Part shown: positions 14,436-21,439 of the stretch, piece after piece
Position numbering within the stretch: the stretch's first letter is position 1
How the letters are laid out: every line of letters starts with the position of its first letter
NCBI GenBank assembly: GCA_964526325.1
Contig: CAZGKM010000017.1
Location: forward strand, 1-30,505
Length of the DNA: 30,505 nucleotides
Reading direction: 5' to 3'
From: JACPHD01 sp964526325
GTDB lineage: Bacteria > Patescibacteriota > Patescibacteriia > Patescibacteriales > GWC2-42-12
Made by a program: the position numbers and the translations under genes
Notes under the pieces: generated by a model
Told to the model about the DNA's origin: nothing
What the model saw: the letters and a program-made list of their open reading frames with translations, nothing else
Databases searched by the model: none

Positions 14436-15564
14436 TTATGTTATTAAAAATACTTTCGATTTTTTTAGCAATCAAATCCCAGTTATATTTTTCTATCACC
14501 AATTCTTTGGCGTTTATTTTTATTTTTTCGGTCAATTCTTTATTCTCCAGATATGCTTTTATTTTTTCAGCTATGCTTTTAGGGTCGCGAACTTCACAAA
14601 ATAGGCCGGTTTCGTTGTCGCGTAAAAAATCAACTATGCCGCCGACCGGCGTAGCGATTACCGGCAGGCCGGCCGCCATGGCTTCTAAAAATGAATTTCC
14701 CAGGCCCTCGGAAAGAGACGGCCTGATGAAAATATCGGAAATTTTTAAATATTTCGGCAAGTCTTTATGGTTAATTTGACCTAAAAATATAATTCTATTT
14801 TCCAGTTTTAAATTTTTAGCTAATAATTTCAAGCTATTTTCATCCGGGCCGGTGCCTAAAATCAGCAGCTTAATATTTTCCGGCAGAAATTCAAGCGCTT
14901 TAATAATATCGTCAACCGCATTTTTTTCAACTAATCTCGAGGTAGTAATAATAAATTTATCTTTCTCGCGCTCGCCTAATTTACTTTTTAAAGCCATTAA
15001 ATCTTCTATTTTATAATCTTCGCTAAATTGTTTAATATCAACTCCGTTCGGCACGATTTCTATCGGCGCTGTCGCCCCTTGATTTAATGCAAAATTTTTT
15101 AAATATCGGCTGATAGCGGTAATAAAATCAGCGGCGGTAAACATTTTTTTGTAATACGCTCCGAGCCATCTGGCGCGCGAATAAATATGCTCCGGCGTAT
15201 CGCCTTCTTGCAGGGTTAACAAATACGGAATATTAAAATTTTTCTTTTTGAATATTAAAGCGGCCAGTCCGCCGAAAGAAGCCATAATCGCCCAAATCAA
15301 ATCATATTTTTTTATCTTATTGAGTTTTAGCGCCAATTTAAACCCGAGCCAAGGCAGTAAAAATTTATCAAATTTATAACCTAAGCCGACCCGATAAACC
15401 GTAATCCGACCGATTTTTTCTTGCTTGGCAAGCCCTTTTTCCAGTCTCGCGGCAATCAAATCAAAGTCAAAACCGGCCAATCGGTCGGTTAATTCTTTTA
15501 CCGCTATTTCGGCGCCGCCGACTAAAGGCAAATAGGCGGTGGAAAATATTAAAACTTTTTTCAT
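14416..15564 (-). CDS. GT4-family glycosyltransferase
   Basis: The 382-aa protein has a clean GT4 architecture: VLIFSTAYLPLVGGAEIAVK at the N-terminus, IVPNGVDIKQFSEDY in the linker, IITTSRLVEKNAVDDIIKAL, LLILGTGPDE, and a canonical EX7E loop EGLGNSFLEAMAAGLPVI. It is related to mannosyl- and glucosyl-transferases that extend lipid-linked glycans from the cytoplasm. The last few residues (TSSPLK) are outside the family domain and come from the repeat at 14390-14435, a sign of 3'-end erosion. A family C palindromic repeat separates it from the upstream UDP-xylose synthase gene. No Shine-Dalgarno is seen. Donor and acceptor cannot be assigned. Confidence 0.88.
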   Translation of the reverse strand: MKKVLIFSTAYLPLVGGAEIAVKELTDRLAGFDFDLIAARLEKGLAKQEKIGRITVYRVGLGYKFDKFLLPWLGFKLALKLNKIKKYDLIWAIMASFGGLAALIFKKKNFNIPYLLTLQEGDTPEHIYSRARWLGAYYKKMFTAADFITAISRYLKNFALNQGATAPIEIVPNGVDIKQFSEDYKIEDLMALKSKLGEREKDKFIITTSRLVEKNAVDDIIKALEFLPENIKLLILGTGPDENSLKLLAKNLKLENRIIFLGQINHKDLPKYLKISDIFIRPSLSEGLGNSFLEAMAAGLPVIATPVGGIVDFLRDNETGLFCEVRDPKSIAEKIKAYLENKELTEKIKINAKELVIEKYNWDLIAKKIESIFNNITSSPLK

Positions 15565-15574
15565 CCCTGTATTT

Positions 15575-15690
15575 TGTCATTCCCGCGACCTGCCCCGTGA
15601 AATACTTCGCATATTTCACCGGGGAGGCGGGAATCTAGAACTGTTTACTAATTAATGCATTTCTGGATCCCCGTTTTCACGGGGATGACA
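15575..15690. repeat. Palindromic element, family C copy 1 (intergenic)
   Basis: Ends tgtcattccc (15575-15584) and ggggatgaca (15681-15690) match in inverted orientation at 9 of 10 positions. Inside are two nested hairpins, gccccgtgaaat against atttcaccgggg, and ccccgttttcacgggg. It occupies almost the entire 135-bp space between the UDP-xylose synthase and GT4 genes. Partial copies lie at 16688-16718, 17646-17669 and possibly 25950-25976. Confidence 0.8.
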
Positions 15691-15699
15691 ATAATAATA

Positions 15700-16629
15700 T
15701 TATTTTTTAAAATATTCTATAGTCTTTTTAAGCCCTGGCTCCAGCTTAATTTCCGGCTGCCAATTTAACTTTTCTTTGGCCAATTTTATATCCGGCCGTC
15801 GCTTTCTCGGGTCGTCTTTAGGCAAAGGCTTATAGACTATTTTTGATTTTGAACCGGTCAGAGCAATAATCTTTTCCGCGATTTTCTTTACCGTTAATTC
15901 AACCGGATTGCCGAGATTAACCGGTCCGGTAAAATTTTCTTTATTCATAAGCTTTATTAAGCCGTCAACTAAATCGGAAACATAGCAAAAAGATCTTGTC
16001 TGAGAGCCGTCGCCGTAAACCGTTATATCTTTACCTGCAAGCGCCTGCATAATAAAATTTGAAACAACCCGGCCGTCGTTCGCCGCCATGTTCGGGCCGT
16101 AAGTGTTAAAAATTCTGGCTAAGTGAATTTTTAAATTATATTTGCGGTAATAATCAAAAAATAAAGTTTCGGCTACGCGTTTGCCTTCGTCGTAGCAGGC
16201 TCTCGGGCCGATCGGATTAACATTGCCCCAATAACTTTCCTTTTGCGGATGTTTTGCCGGATCGCCGTAAACTTCCGAGGTTGAAGCTTGCAAAATGCTG
16301 GCCTCGTGCAATTTAGCTAAACCCAGTATATTGATAACGCCGATAGTGTTGGCCTTAATCGTTCTGATTGAATTAAATTGATAATGAATCGGCGAAGCCG
16401 GACAAGCCAGATTATAAACCTGGTCGATTTTTTGATCAATAAAAAAAGGCTCGATTATATCATGCTGAATAAAAGTAAAATTCTTAGCGGCGACTAAAGG
16501 TTCGATATTCTTTTTACTGCCGGTAAATAAATTATCAAGGCAAATTATATTATCGCCGTGTTCAACTAATTTTTTACACAGGTGAGAACCAATAAACCCA
16601 GCCCCTCCGGTTATTAAAATTGTTTTCAT
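15700..16629 (-). CDS. uxs: UDP-glucuronate decarboxylase (UDP-xylose synthase)
   Basis: The 309-aa product converts UDP-glucuronate to UDP-xylose with bound NAD. It is an extended SDR: GGAGFIG at 8-14, ASTSEVYGDP (115-124) and the catalytic Tyr146-x3-Lys150 within RACYDEGKR. Signatures of the UXS subgroup are strong: NLACPASPIHYQ (73-84), ESYWGNVNPIGPRACYDEGK, ARIFNTYGPNM, DGRVVSNFI and YGDGSQTRSFCYVSDLVDG. The start is ATG 16627-16629 (MKTILITGG). The frame stays open to 16719, but the extra 30 residues (MSSSGLTRGSRVKKH...) are translation of the repeat at 16688-16718. Two genes upstream is UDP-glucose dehydrogenase, which makes its substrate, so the pair gives UDP-Glc to UDP-GlcA to UDP-Xyl. 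UDP-GlcA could also be used directly. Confidence 0.9.
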   Translation of the reverse strand: MKTILITGGAGFIGSHLCKKLVEHGDNIICLDNLFTGSKKNIEPLVAAKNFTFIQHDIIEPFFIDQKIDQVYNLACPASPIHYQFNSIRTIKANTIGVINILGLAKLHEASILQASTSEVYGDPAKHPQKESYWGNVNPIGPRACYDEGKRVAETLFFDYYRKYNLKIHLARIFNTYGPNMAANDGRVVSNFIMQALAGKDITVYGDGSQTRSFCYVSDLVDGLIKLMNKENFTGPVNLGNPVELTVKKIAEKIIALTGSKSKIVYKPLPKDDPRKRRPDIKLAKEKLNWQPEIKLEPGLKKTIEYFKK

Positions 16630-16687
16630 AGTATAATAATTTGAGCCTACCAAAATGATAAAAATAAGATGTCTGTGCTTCTTAACC

Positions 16688-16718
16688 CTGGATCCCCGGG
16701 TCAAGCCCGAGGATGACA
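16688..16718. repeat. Family C half-element
   Basis: The 31-bp hairpin sequence begins ctggatccccgggtcaagcc and ends gaggatgaca. It corresponds to the right half of the element at 15575-15690 (ctggatcccc...ggggatgaca) and has its own short stem (cccggg/cccgag). It lies between the epimerase stop and the UDP-xylose synthase start. When translated on the minus strand it gives a false N-terminal extension with SSSGLTRGS. Confidence 0.75.
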
Positions 16719-16730
16719 AATCTAAAAACG

Positions 16731-17633
16731 TTACAATCCCATTTCTTTTTTATAACCTTCGAGCCACTCCGGCAGATCTATGGCCGGTTCCCAGTCTAAA
16801 AGTTCTTTCGCCAGGCTGTTGTCGGATAAAGTTTCTTTCGGTTCAATTCGAGCTTCAATATATTTAACCGGTCCGCCGATCATGGCGGCTAGTTCATTAA
16901 CGCTAAAATTCTTGCCTCGGCCGATATTAATGACTTCGGCCTTTCCGACTTTAGGGCTCTGGGCGGCTAAAATGTTGGCTTTAACCACGTCAATAACCGA
17001 AGTGTAATCGCGCCGATTATTGCCATCGCCGGTTATCGTCATGGCTTCATTATTTAATCTTTGCCTGACAAATATGCCCATAACCAAGCAATAAGCGCCT
17101 TCTAAGGCCTGTCTTTTGCCATAGGCATTAAAATATCTTAAACAAACGGTTGGCAAGCCATAAATTTCGGTAAAAAGCCGGCAGTAAAGTTCACCCACAT
17201 ATTTTTGCAGACCGTAAGGGCTTAAAGCGTGGGCCGGCATGTCTTCGGTCAATGGCATTTTTTCTTGGTCGCCATAAGCCGAAGAAGAAGCGCTGTAAAT
17301 TACTTTTTTAACTTTGGCGTCGCGGGCGGAAATTAAAACATTTAAAGTGCCGTTTAAATTTATATCATTAGCCGTAGCCGGATCTTCAATTGATGGCTGG
17401 ACTCTCGGAAAAGCCGCCAGATGAAAAACGTAATCGGAGCCGCTAAATAAAGGCTTAATTTCTTCCAAATTCCTTATATCGGCTTCATGAAATTCAGCCT
17501 TGGCGTTAATATATTCTTTTTTGCCGGTTGATAAATTATCAATTACAATAACCTCATGGCCTTGATTGATTAATTCGTCAACTAAGTTTGAACCGATGAA
17601 ACCGGCGCCGCCGGTGACTAAGCATTTTGACAT
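16731..17633 (-). CDS. NAD-dependent UDP-hexose 4-epimerase (GalE/WbpP-like extended SDR)
   Basis: The 300-aa enzyme has GGAGFIG (8-14), an NAD-ribose acidic residue in VIDNLSTG, SASSSAYGD (about 114-122) and catalytic Tyr140-x3-Lys144 in LSPYGLQKYVGELY. Substrate-side motifs FHLAAFPRVQPSIEDP, LRYFNAYGKRQ and GDGNNRRDYTSVIDV resemble UDP-GlcNAc/UDP-Glc C4-epimerases such as WbpP more than dehydratases. It would supply UDP-galactose or UDP-GalNAc; which one is not decidable here. The start is set at ATG 17631-17633 (MSKCLVTGG). An ATG at 17651 adds MTEEKI, but it begins inside the palindromic remnant at 17646-17669. The gene lies 53 nt downstream of the UDP-glucose dehydrogenase gene. Confidence 0.85.
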   Translation of the reverse strand: MSKCLVTGGAGFIGSNLVDELINQGHEVIVIDNLSTGKKEYINAKAEFHEADIRNLEEIKPLFSGSDYVFHLAAFPRVQPSIEDPATANDINLNGTLNVLISARDAKVKKVIYSASSSAYGDQEKMPLTEDMPAHALSPYGLQKYVGELYCRLFTEIYGLPTVCLRYFNAYGKRQALEGAYCLVMGIFVRQRLNNEAMTITGDGNNRRDYTSVIDVVKANILAAQSPKVGKAEVINIGRGKNFSVNELAAMIGGPVKYIEARIEPKETLSDNSLAKELLDWEPAIDLPEWLEGYKKEMGL

Positions 17634-17645
17634 AATTTTTTCTTC

Positions 17646-17669
17646 TGTCATTCCTGCGCAGAGATGACA
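17646..17669. repeat. Family C remnant, short inverted repeat
   Basis: The 24-bp sequence tgtcattcctgcg plus cagagatgaca has the family C ends (tgtcat/atgaca) with almost no interior. It sits just 5' of the epimerase start codon and looks like a deletion remnant of the 15575-15690 type. Confidence 0.55.
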
Positions 17670-17686
17670 AATTAATGTTTATATTA

Positions 17687-19081
17687 TTATTCCTTTTTAA
17701 TTACCGGCGAACCGACCGCAATTATATTATAGCCGGCTCGAGCCAGTTCTTCGTATTTTTGCGCGAGTATGCGCCGGCCGTCCATTATAATCGCGCCTTT
17801 AGGCAATTTTTCTAAAATTAAGTCGCCTAACCCCCTGAATTGCGGCCAATCGGTTGCGATAATTAAAACATCCGCCTCGGAAATCGCGTCTGCTTCGGCG
17901 GCAACCAAATTAATTTTACCGATATTTTTATTGCTGGAAAAATACTTTAGAAAATTTTCGCCGGCCACCGGATCATAAGCTTTAATACCGGCAACGCCTT
18001 TGGCTAACAAAAATTCAGCAACGCCTAAAGAGGCGGAGTTGCGGATATCATTAGTGTCCTGTTTAAAGGCTAAGCCCATTAAACCGACAGTTTTATCCGA
18101 CCAATTAAAATTCAATTCGGTTTCGGCCCGGCTTAAAAAATTATCCAGTTGCCTCTGATTGGCCGCCAATGTATCATCCACCAAATCGGCCTTGGCGCCT
18201 TTAGCTTTTAGCTGATGCGACAACGAACGGGCATCTTTAATAAAGCAGCTGCCGCCGGCGAACAAGCTATCGTAAAATCCCCACTCGCCGATACGGTTGT
18301 CGGTTATTAATACTTTTCTGACATTTTCAAAATGCAGCCCGGGAAATTTTTCGCATACCCGGCCGACAACGTCGAAACAATTGGATAAACGGTTAAATAA
18401 AATATAATTAGCCAAAAGCTTTGAAGCTTCGGCTTCGGCCGGACTGATTTCAATGTAGTTTATGCCGGATGATTCGACGAAGCGGGAATAAATATTCCTG
18501 AAAATGGCAAAATCTTTTTCGCATTCCGCCCCGACGACGACGCGCGGCGGCCTGATTGAACCTTCAACCGCTTTGCCTTCTACCAAAAATTCCGGGTTAG
18601 AACCAACGCCAAAATTTTTTACTCCGAGAGTTTGCAAAATCTCTTTTGTTCGGTTTATCATATCTATCGGCACGGTGCTTTTATTTACTATTAAAATATA
18701 CTGATTTTGCTCTGCGTTATTTCTTTTCACTAAAATATTGCCTAATGTTTTCGCGGCCGTTTCGTAAATTTCAAGATTGGTCTCGCCAGTGCCGTTATTC
18801 TCCGGAGTCGGCAAGCACATAAAAACCGCTTCCGCTTCGTCGATAAGTTTTTCCACTTCGGATAAATCAAACGTAAATTTTATCCTGGTTTGATTTCTTA
18901 TTATTAAATCGCCTAAGCCTTTTTCGAATAAATATGATTCTATTTTATCCTTATCGCCGGACGACAAGCTATTGACCAATTCTTTATTAATGTCATAAAC
19001 CAAAACATCATGCCCGCTATCGGCGCTGACCGCGGCCGAACAGGCGCCGACAAAACCTCCGCCAAAATATAAAATTTTCAT
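17687..19081 (-). CDS. ugd: UDP-glucose 6-dehydrogenase
   Basis: The 464-aa enzyme oxidises UDP-glucose to UDP-glucuronate with two NAD+. It has the N-terminal NAD-binding loop GGGFVG (7-12; GxGYVG in most members), MCLPTPEN (88-95), NKSTVP (133-138), SNPEFLVEGKAVEG (161-174), EASKLLANYILFNRLS, the catalytic GGSCFIKD with Cys279, and a C-terminal domain with VGLMGLAFKQDTNDIRNSAS and a DWPQFRGL block. The Pro usually following Cys-Phe in the active-site loop (GGSCFPKD) is Ile here. The residues around SIRPPRVVVG also differ from the common HPDRIVIG, so a relative acting on another UDP-hexose cannot be excluded. As first gene of the long minus-strand cluster it is likely expressed from the promoter proposed at 19144-19171. 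Confidence 0.88.
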   Translation of the reverse strand: MKILYFGGGFVGACSAAVSADSGHDVLVYDINKELVNSLSSGDKDKIESYLFEKGLGDLIIRNQTRIKFTFDLSEVEKLIDEAEAVFMCLPTPENNGTGETNLEIYETAAKTLGNILVKRNNAEQNQYILIVNKSTVPIDMINRTKEILQTLGVKNFGVGSNPEFLVEGKAVEGSIRPPRVVVGAECEKDFAIFRNIYSRFVESSGINYIEISPAEAEASKLLANYILFNRLSNCFDVVGRVCEKFPGLHFENVRKVLITDNRIGEWGFYDSLFAGGSCFIKDARSLSHQLKAKGAKADLVDDTLAANQRQLDNFLSRAETELNFNWSDKTVGLMGLAFKQDTNDIRNSASLGVAEFLLAKGVAGIKAYDPVAGENFLKYFSSNKNIGKINLVAAEADAISEADVLIIATDWPQFRGLGDLILEKLPKGAIIMDGRRILAQKYEELARAGYNIIAVGSPVIKKE

Positions 19082-19143
19082 AATAAAATAGCTAAAAAAT
19101 TAATAAAATAGACAAGTATTGATTTATGCCCGTCTATAAGTTA

Positions 19144-19171
19144 TTATTAAATAAAATAGGCCTAAAGTCAA
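19144..19171 (-). promoter_or_regulatory. Candidate sigma-70-like promoter for the glycan cluster
   Basis: On the minus strand TTGACT (19171-19166) and TAATAA (19149-19144) are separated by 16 nt, about 60 nt upstream of the UDP-glucose dehydrogenase ATG. The -35 box touches the left end of the inverted repeat at 19170-19268. AT-rich DNA gives many such matches by chance, so confidence is limited. Confidence 0.35.
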
Positions 19172-19268
19172 CCCCGTTAAATTCGCTCGCCCTGTAAAAT
19201 ATGCTACGCATCCTGAAGGGATTTTATAGGCTAAGCGAAAATTTGCCTGCAAATTTATTTAACGGGTT
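19170..19268. repeat. Long imperfect inverted repeat in divergent intergenic region
   Basis: Outer arms aaccccgttaaat (from 19170) and atttaacgggtt (19257-19268) pair with one extra base. Nested pairs are ttcgct/agcgaa and cctgtaaaat/attttatagg (one mismatch). The outer arm resembles family D. With the element at 19285-19348 it makes up most of the 241 bp between the divergent genes. Confidence 0.65.
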
Positions 19269-19284
19269 CAACCCTAATTTATTT

Positions 19285-19348
19285 ACCCCGTTAGATTTAA
19301 TTTATCGGGAAAATATAAAAATATGTACGACAAAAAATCTAACGGGGT
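19285..19348. repeat. Palindromic element, family D copy 2, spanning a start codon
   Basis: A perfect 14-bp inverted repeat, accccgttagattt (19285-19298) and aaatctaacggggt (19335-19348), with 36 bp between. The ATG of the plus-strand GT4 gene (19323-19325) lies in the loop, and the right arm encodes Ser-Asn-Gly-Val (residues 6-9). Folding of the mRNA would put the start codon in a hairpin loop. Confidence 0.85.
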
Positions 19349-20591
19349 GAAAAAAATCCTCTATTTCATTACTCAGTCGGAACTTGGCGGCGCCCAGCGC
19401 TATGTTTTTGATTTGGCCAATAATATAAAGGGTGATTTTAAAGTGGCCGTAGCTATCGGCGAACAAGGAAATAAAGGGAAATTAGCCAAAATTTTGCAAG
19501 AAAATAACATTGAATATTTTGTTATCCGCAATCTAAAACGTAAAATTTCGCCAATTAATGACATTATAGCCTTTTTTAAAATTATTAAACTTATTAATAT
19601 TTATAAGCCGGACATAATCCACTTAAATAGCTCAAAAATCTCCGTTCTTGGCTCTCTGGCTTCATTATTTATCAAATCCCGCGACTTACGCATAATTTAC
19701 ACGGTTCACGGCTGGGTATTTAATGAGCCTTTGCCGGATTGGCAGAAAAATTTATATATAAAAATAGAAAAATACACCGCCAAATTTAAAAATAAAATAA
19801 TCTGCGTTTCCGAATATGATAAATGCGTGGCGCTAAATTACAAAGTCGCGCCCGCGGAAAAACTAATTACAATACATAACGGCATAGCGCCAATTGAATT
19901 TTATGAAAAAGAAGAAGCGAAAAAAATTCTAATTTCAAAAATTCAATCCAATATTTTAAAAGAAGCGGAGCAACCGGTCAAATCTCCTCGGCCTAAAGAT
20001 GAGAAGCTAAATCCCGCTTCCTTTGATTACGCGATAGCGGACAAATTACTTATCGGCTCAATCGGCAATCTTTATAAGACTAAAGGCTTTGAATATTTAA
20101 TTGAAGCCGCCGACATTATAATCAATAAAAATAAAATAACCGCATTATTTATTATTATCGGCAGAGGCTCGGAACTGAAAAATCTGACAAACTTAATTAA
20201 AAAATACAATTTGGAATATAATTTTATCTTAGCCGGCGGAGTCAGCGAAGCGTCAAAATTGCTAAAAGCCTTTGATATTTATATTTGTTCGTCGGTAAAA
20301 GAAGGCCTGCCCTACTCCATTTTAGAAGCTATGTCCGCCGGCCTGCCGATTATAACAACCAGCGTCGGCGGCATACCGGAGATGATTGTAGATCCTTCAA
20401 CAGACTTAAAGCTGGCAAACGGCTCAATAGCTATGTCGGCCGATGCCCAGGGTTTAGCCATGAAAATTATGGAATTTGCGGCTGATAAAACTCTGGCGGC
20501 CATCTTAGGTGAAAAATCCAAGCAAGACGTAAATAAAAATTTCGGCTTGGAAAAAATGGTGACGGAAACAAAAAAGGTTTATTTAGAATAA
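19323..20591 (+). CDS. GT4-family glycosyltransferase
   Basis: The 422-aa protein is a GT4 enzyme: KKILYFITQSELGGAQRYVF at the N-terminus, IIHLNSSKISVLGSLAS, ITIHNGIAPIEFYEKEE in the linker, IGSIGNLYKTKGFEYLIEAA, FIIIGRGSELKNL, and EX7E in EGLPYSILEAMSAGLPIITT. A 30-residue lysine/proline-containing insertion (about 216-245) precedes the second domain. The first eight residues (MYDKKSNG) precede family sequence and come from the repeat at 19285-19348; GTG at 19347 is a possible alternative start. It is the only plus-strand gene in the window and is divergent from the cluster. It is 66 bp from a hairpin at 20658-20687 that may also stop its transcript. Donor and acceptor unknown. Confidence 0.86.
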   Translation: MYDKKSNGVKKILYFITQSELGGAQRYVFDLANNIKGDFKVAVAIGEQGNKGKLAKILQENNIEYFVIRNLKRKISPINDIIAFFKIIKLINIYKPDIIHLNSSKISVLGSLASLFIKSRDLRIIYTVHGWVFNEPLPDWQKNLYIKIEKYTAKFKNKIICVSEYDKCVALNYKVAPAEKLITIHNGIAPIEFYEKEEAKKILISKIQSNILKEAEQPVKSPRPKDEKLNPASFDYAIADKLLIGSIGNLYKTKGFEYLIEAADIIINKNKITALFIIIGRGSELKNLTNLIKKYNLEYNFILAGGVSEASKLLKAFDIYICSSVKEGLPYSILEAMSAGLPIITTSVGGIPEMIVDPSTDLKLANGSIAMSADAQGLAMKIMEFAADKTLAAILGEKSKQDVNKNFGLEKMVTETKKVYLE

Positions 20592-20657
20592 AAATATTTT
20601 TACCGCTTAATTCTTATAATTACTCTTCTGTTTTTAATAATGGCAAATAAAAAAATA

Positions 20658-20687
20658 CCCCCGATTCTTTTAATCAAGAACCGGGGG
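20658..20687 (-). terminator. Rho-independent terminator
   Basis: The stem pairs cccccgattctt (20658-20669) with aagaaccggggg (20676-20687) at 11 of 12 positions, with a 6-nt loop. On the minus strand the stem is followed by TATTTTTTTATTT, a good U-tract, 5 nt after the stop of the 132-aa gene. On the plus strand the following tract is poor (ctttgtta), though it may weakly terminate the GT4 gene. Confidence 0.85.
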
Positions 20688-20692
20688 CTTTG

Positions 20693-21091
20693 TTATGAGG
20701 CTTCATATTTTCTTTTTAAAACTTTAATTTTTTCTTCTACCGCCGGAAGAAAATCGGCGTAGGGCGGCTTATTTTTAATCTGCTCAAGAATGCGTTTTGT
20801 TGAAGGTTGTACTTTCTCCTGATAAACCATCAGGAAAATAAAACAATTTTCTTTTATGTTTTTTACTAACACGTCTTTCCTTGCATCTGGTAAATTCGCA
20901 GTTGCTATCCCTAATGAACTTTCGCAATCGTCGGGATCGGCCGTTAAAAGTATTCTTAAAAATATTTCGGCCGACGGAACTTTGCCTTTAGAATCTAAAA
21001 ATATATTTCCGATTTTATTTACATAATTCAACCGTTCAATTATACTTTCGCCGGAAGAAATTATCTTGGCTACTAATTTCAAACTTTCCAT
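20693..21091 (-). CDS. Hypothetical protein, 132 aa, second gene of a two-gene unit
   Basis: I do not recognise this family. The product is soluble, without signal or membrane segment, and predicted largely helical. A short acidic/cysteine segment LLTADPDDCESSLGIATANL sits in the middle and a lysine-rich tail VEEKIKVLKRKYEAS at the end. The segments FLRILLTADPDDCESSL and RKDVLVKNIKENCFIFLM suggest helical-repeat (HEAT/TPR-like) packing, but this is weak. It overlaps the 85-aa gene by 13 nt and has a strong Shine-Dalgarno (AGGAGG, 7 nt from the ATG) inside that gene. A terminator follows at once. Both genes together look like a small regulated cassette, possibly regulatory or stress-related. 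Confidence 0.75.
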   Translation of the reverse strand: MESLKLVAKIISSGESIIERLNYVNKIGNIFLDSKGKVPSAEIFLRILLTADPDDCESSLGIATANLPDARKDVLVKNIKENCFIFLMVYQEKVQPSTKRILEQIKNKPPYADFLPAVEEKIKVLKRKYEAS

Positions 21092-21336
21092 TTCAACCCC
21101 TCCTTTATAAATAATACTTGGTGCTTATCTTCTTTGCTGCCGCTTCTAATCACGCCATTGACAAACTTAATAATTTTTTCTTTCGTGATTGAATCATCGT
21201 TTGTATCGGCTTTAAAAGCCAAACAAGCCAGATGAGAGAATAAAACTTCACGAAAATACAAAGATTCTTCAGGCGATTTTTTAAGCTCATTTATCACCTC
21301 TTCCGCCGTCAACAACGCAAATTCTTTCTTTACCAT
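21079..21336 (-). CDS. Hypothetical protein, 85 aa, first gene of a two-gene unit
   Basis: The family is not recognised. The protein is small, soluble and helical: LLTAEEVINELKKSPEESLY, then REVLFSHLACLAFKAD, DDSITKEKIIKFVNGVIRSG and KHQVLFIKEGLKWKV. The periodic hydrophobics suggest a compact helical bundle; no zinc-binding cysteines and no clear DNA-binding helix-turn-helix is visible. The start is well supported by AGGAGGGG with AGGAGG 5 nt from the ATG, and a consensus promoter lies about 55 nt upstream. The overlapping 132-aa gene follows. The pair is organised like a toxin-antitoxin or other small two-component cassette, but no sequence signature supports that, so no function is proposed. 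Confidence 0.75.
   Translation of the reverse strand: MVKKEFALLTAEEVINELKKSPEESLYFREVLFSHLACLAFKADTNDDSITKEKIIKFVNGVIRSGSKEDKHQVLFIKEGLKWKV
21097..21104 (-). promoter_or_regulatory. Strong Shine-Dalgarno for the 132-aa gene
   Basis: AGGAGGGG on the minus strand (21104-21097), with 7 nt between AGGAGG and the ATG at 21091. It fixes the start and lies within the 3' end of the upstream 85-aa gene. Confidence 0.8.
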
Positions 21337-21339
21337 TTT

Positions 21340-21347
21340 CCCCTCCT
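21340..21347 (-). promoter_or_regulatory. Strong Shine-Dalgarno for the 85-aa gene
   Basis: AGGAGGGG on the minus strand (21347-21340), with AGGAGG 5 nt from the ATG at 21336. Most other genes in the window lack anything comparable. Confidence 0.8.
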
Positions 21348-21390
21348 ATATTATAATTTTTATTTAATTTTTAGGTACAAATAGCTTTCT

Positions 21391-21419
21391 ATCTTACCAG
21401 CGGATTGCCGGTTTGTCAA
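21391..21419 (-). promoter_or_regulatory. Sigma-70-like promoter of the two-gene unit
   Basis: On the minus strand a perfect -35 TTGACA (21419-21414), a 17-nt spacer and -10 TAAGAT (21396-21391, four of six consensus positions). This predicts transcription starting near 21384 and a leader of about 48 nt. It begins 20 bp past the stop of the 1124-aa gene, so the unit has its own transcription start. Confidence 0.75.
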
Positions 21420-21439
21420 TGGCATAATAAAATAAATAA

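Noticed and set aside
16630..16719. N-terminal 30 residues of a longer UDP-xylose synthase call
   Set aside because: They derive from the repeat at 16688-16718; the Rossmann domain begins at the ATG at 16629.
21079..21336. Toxin-antitoxin pair
   Set aside because: Gene size and overlap fit, but neither protein shows a recognisable toxin, RNase or DNA-binding motif.
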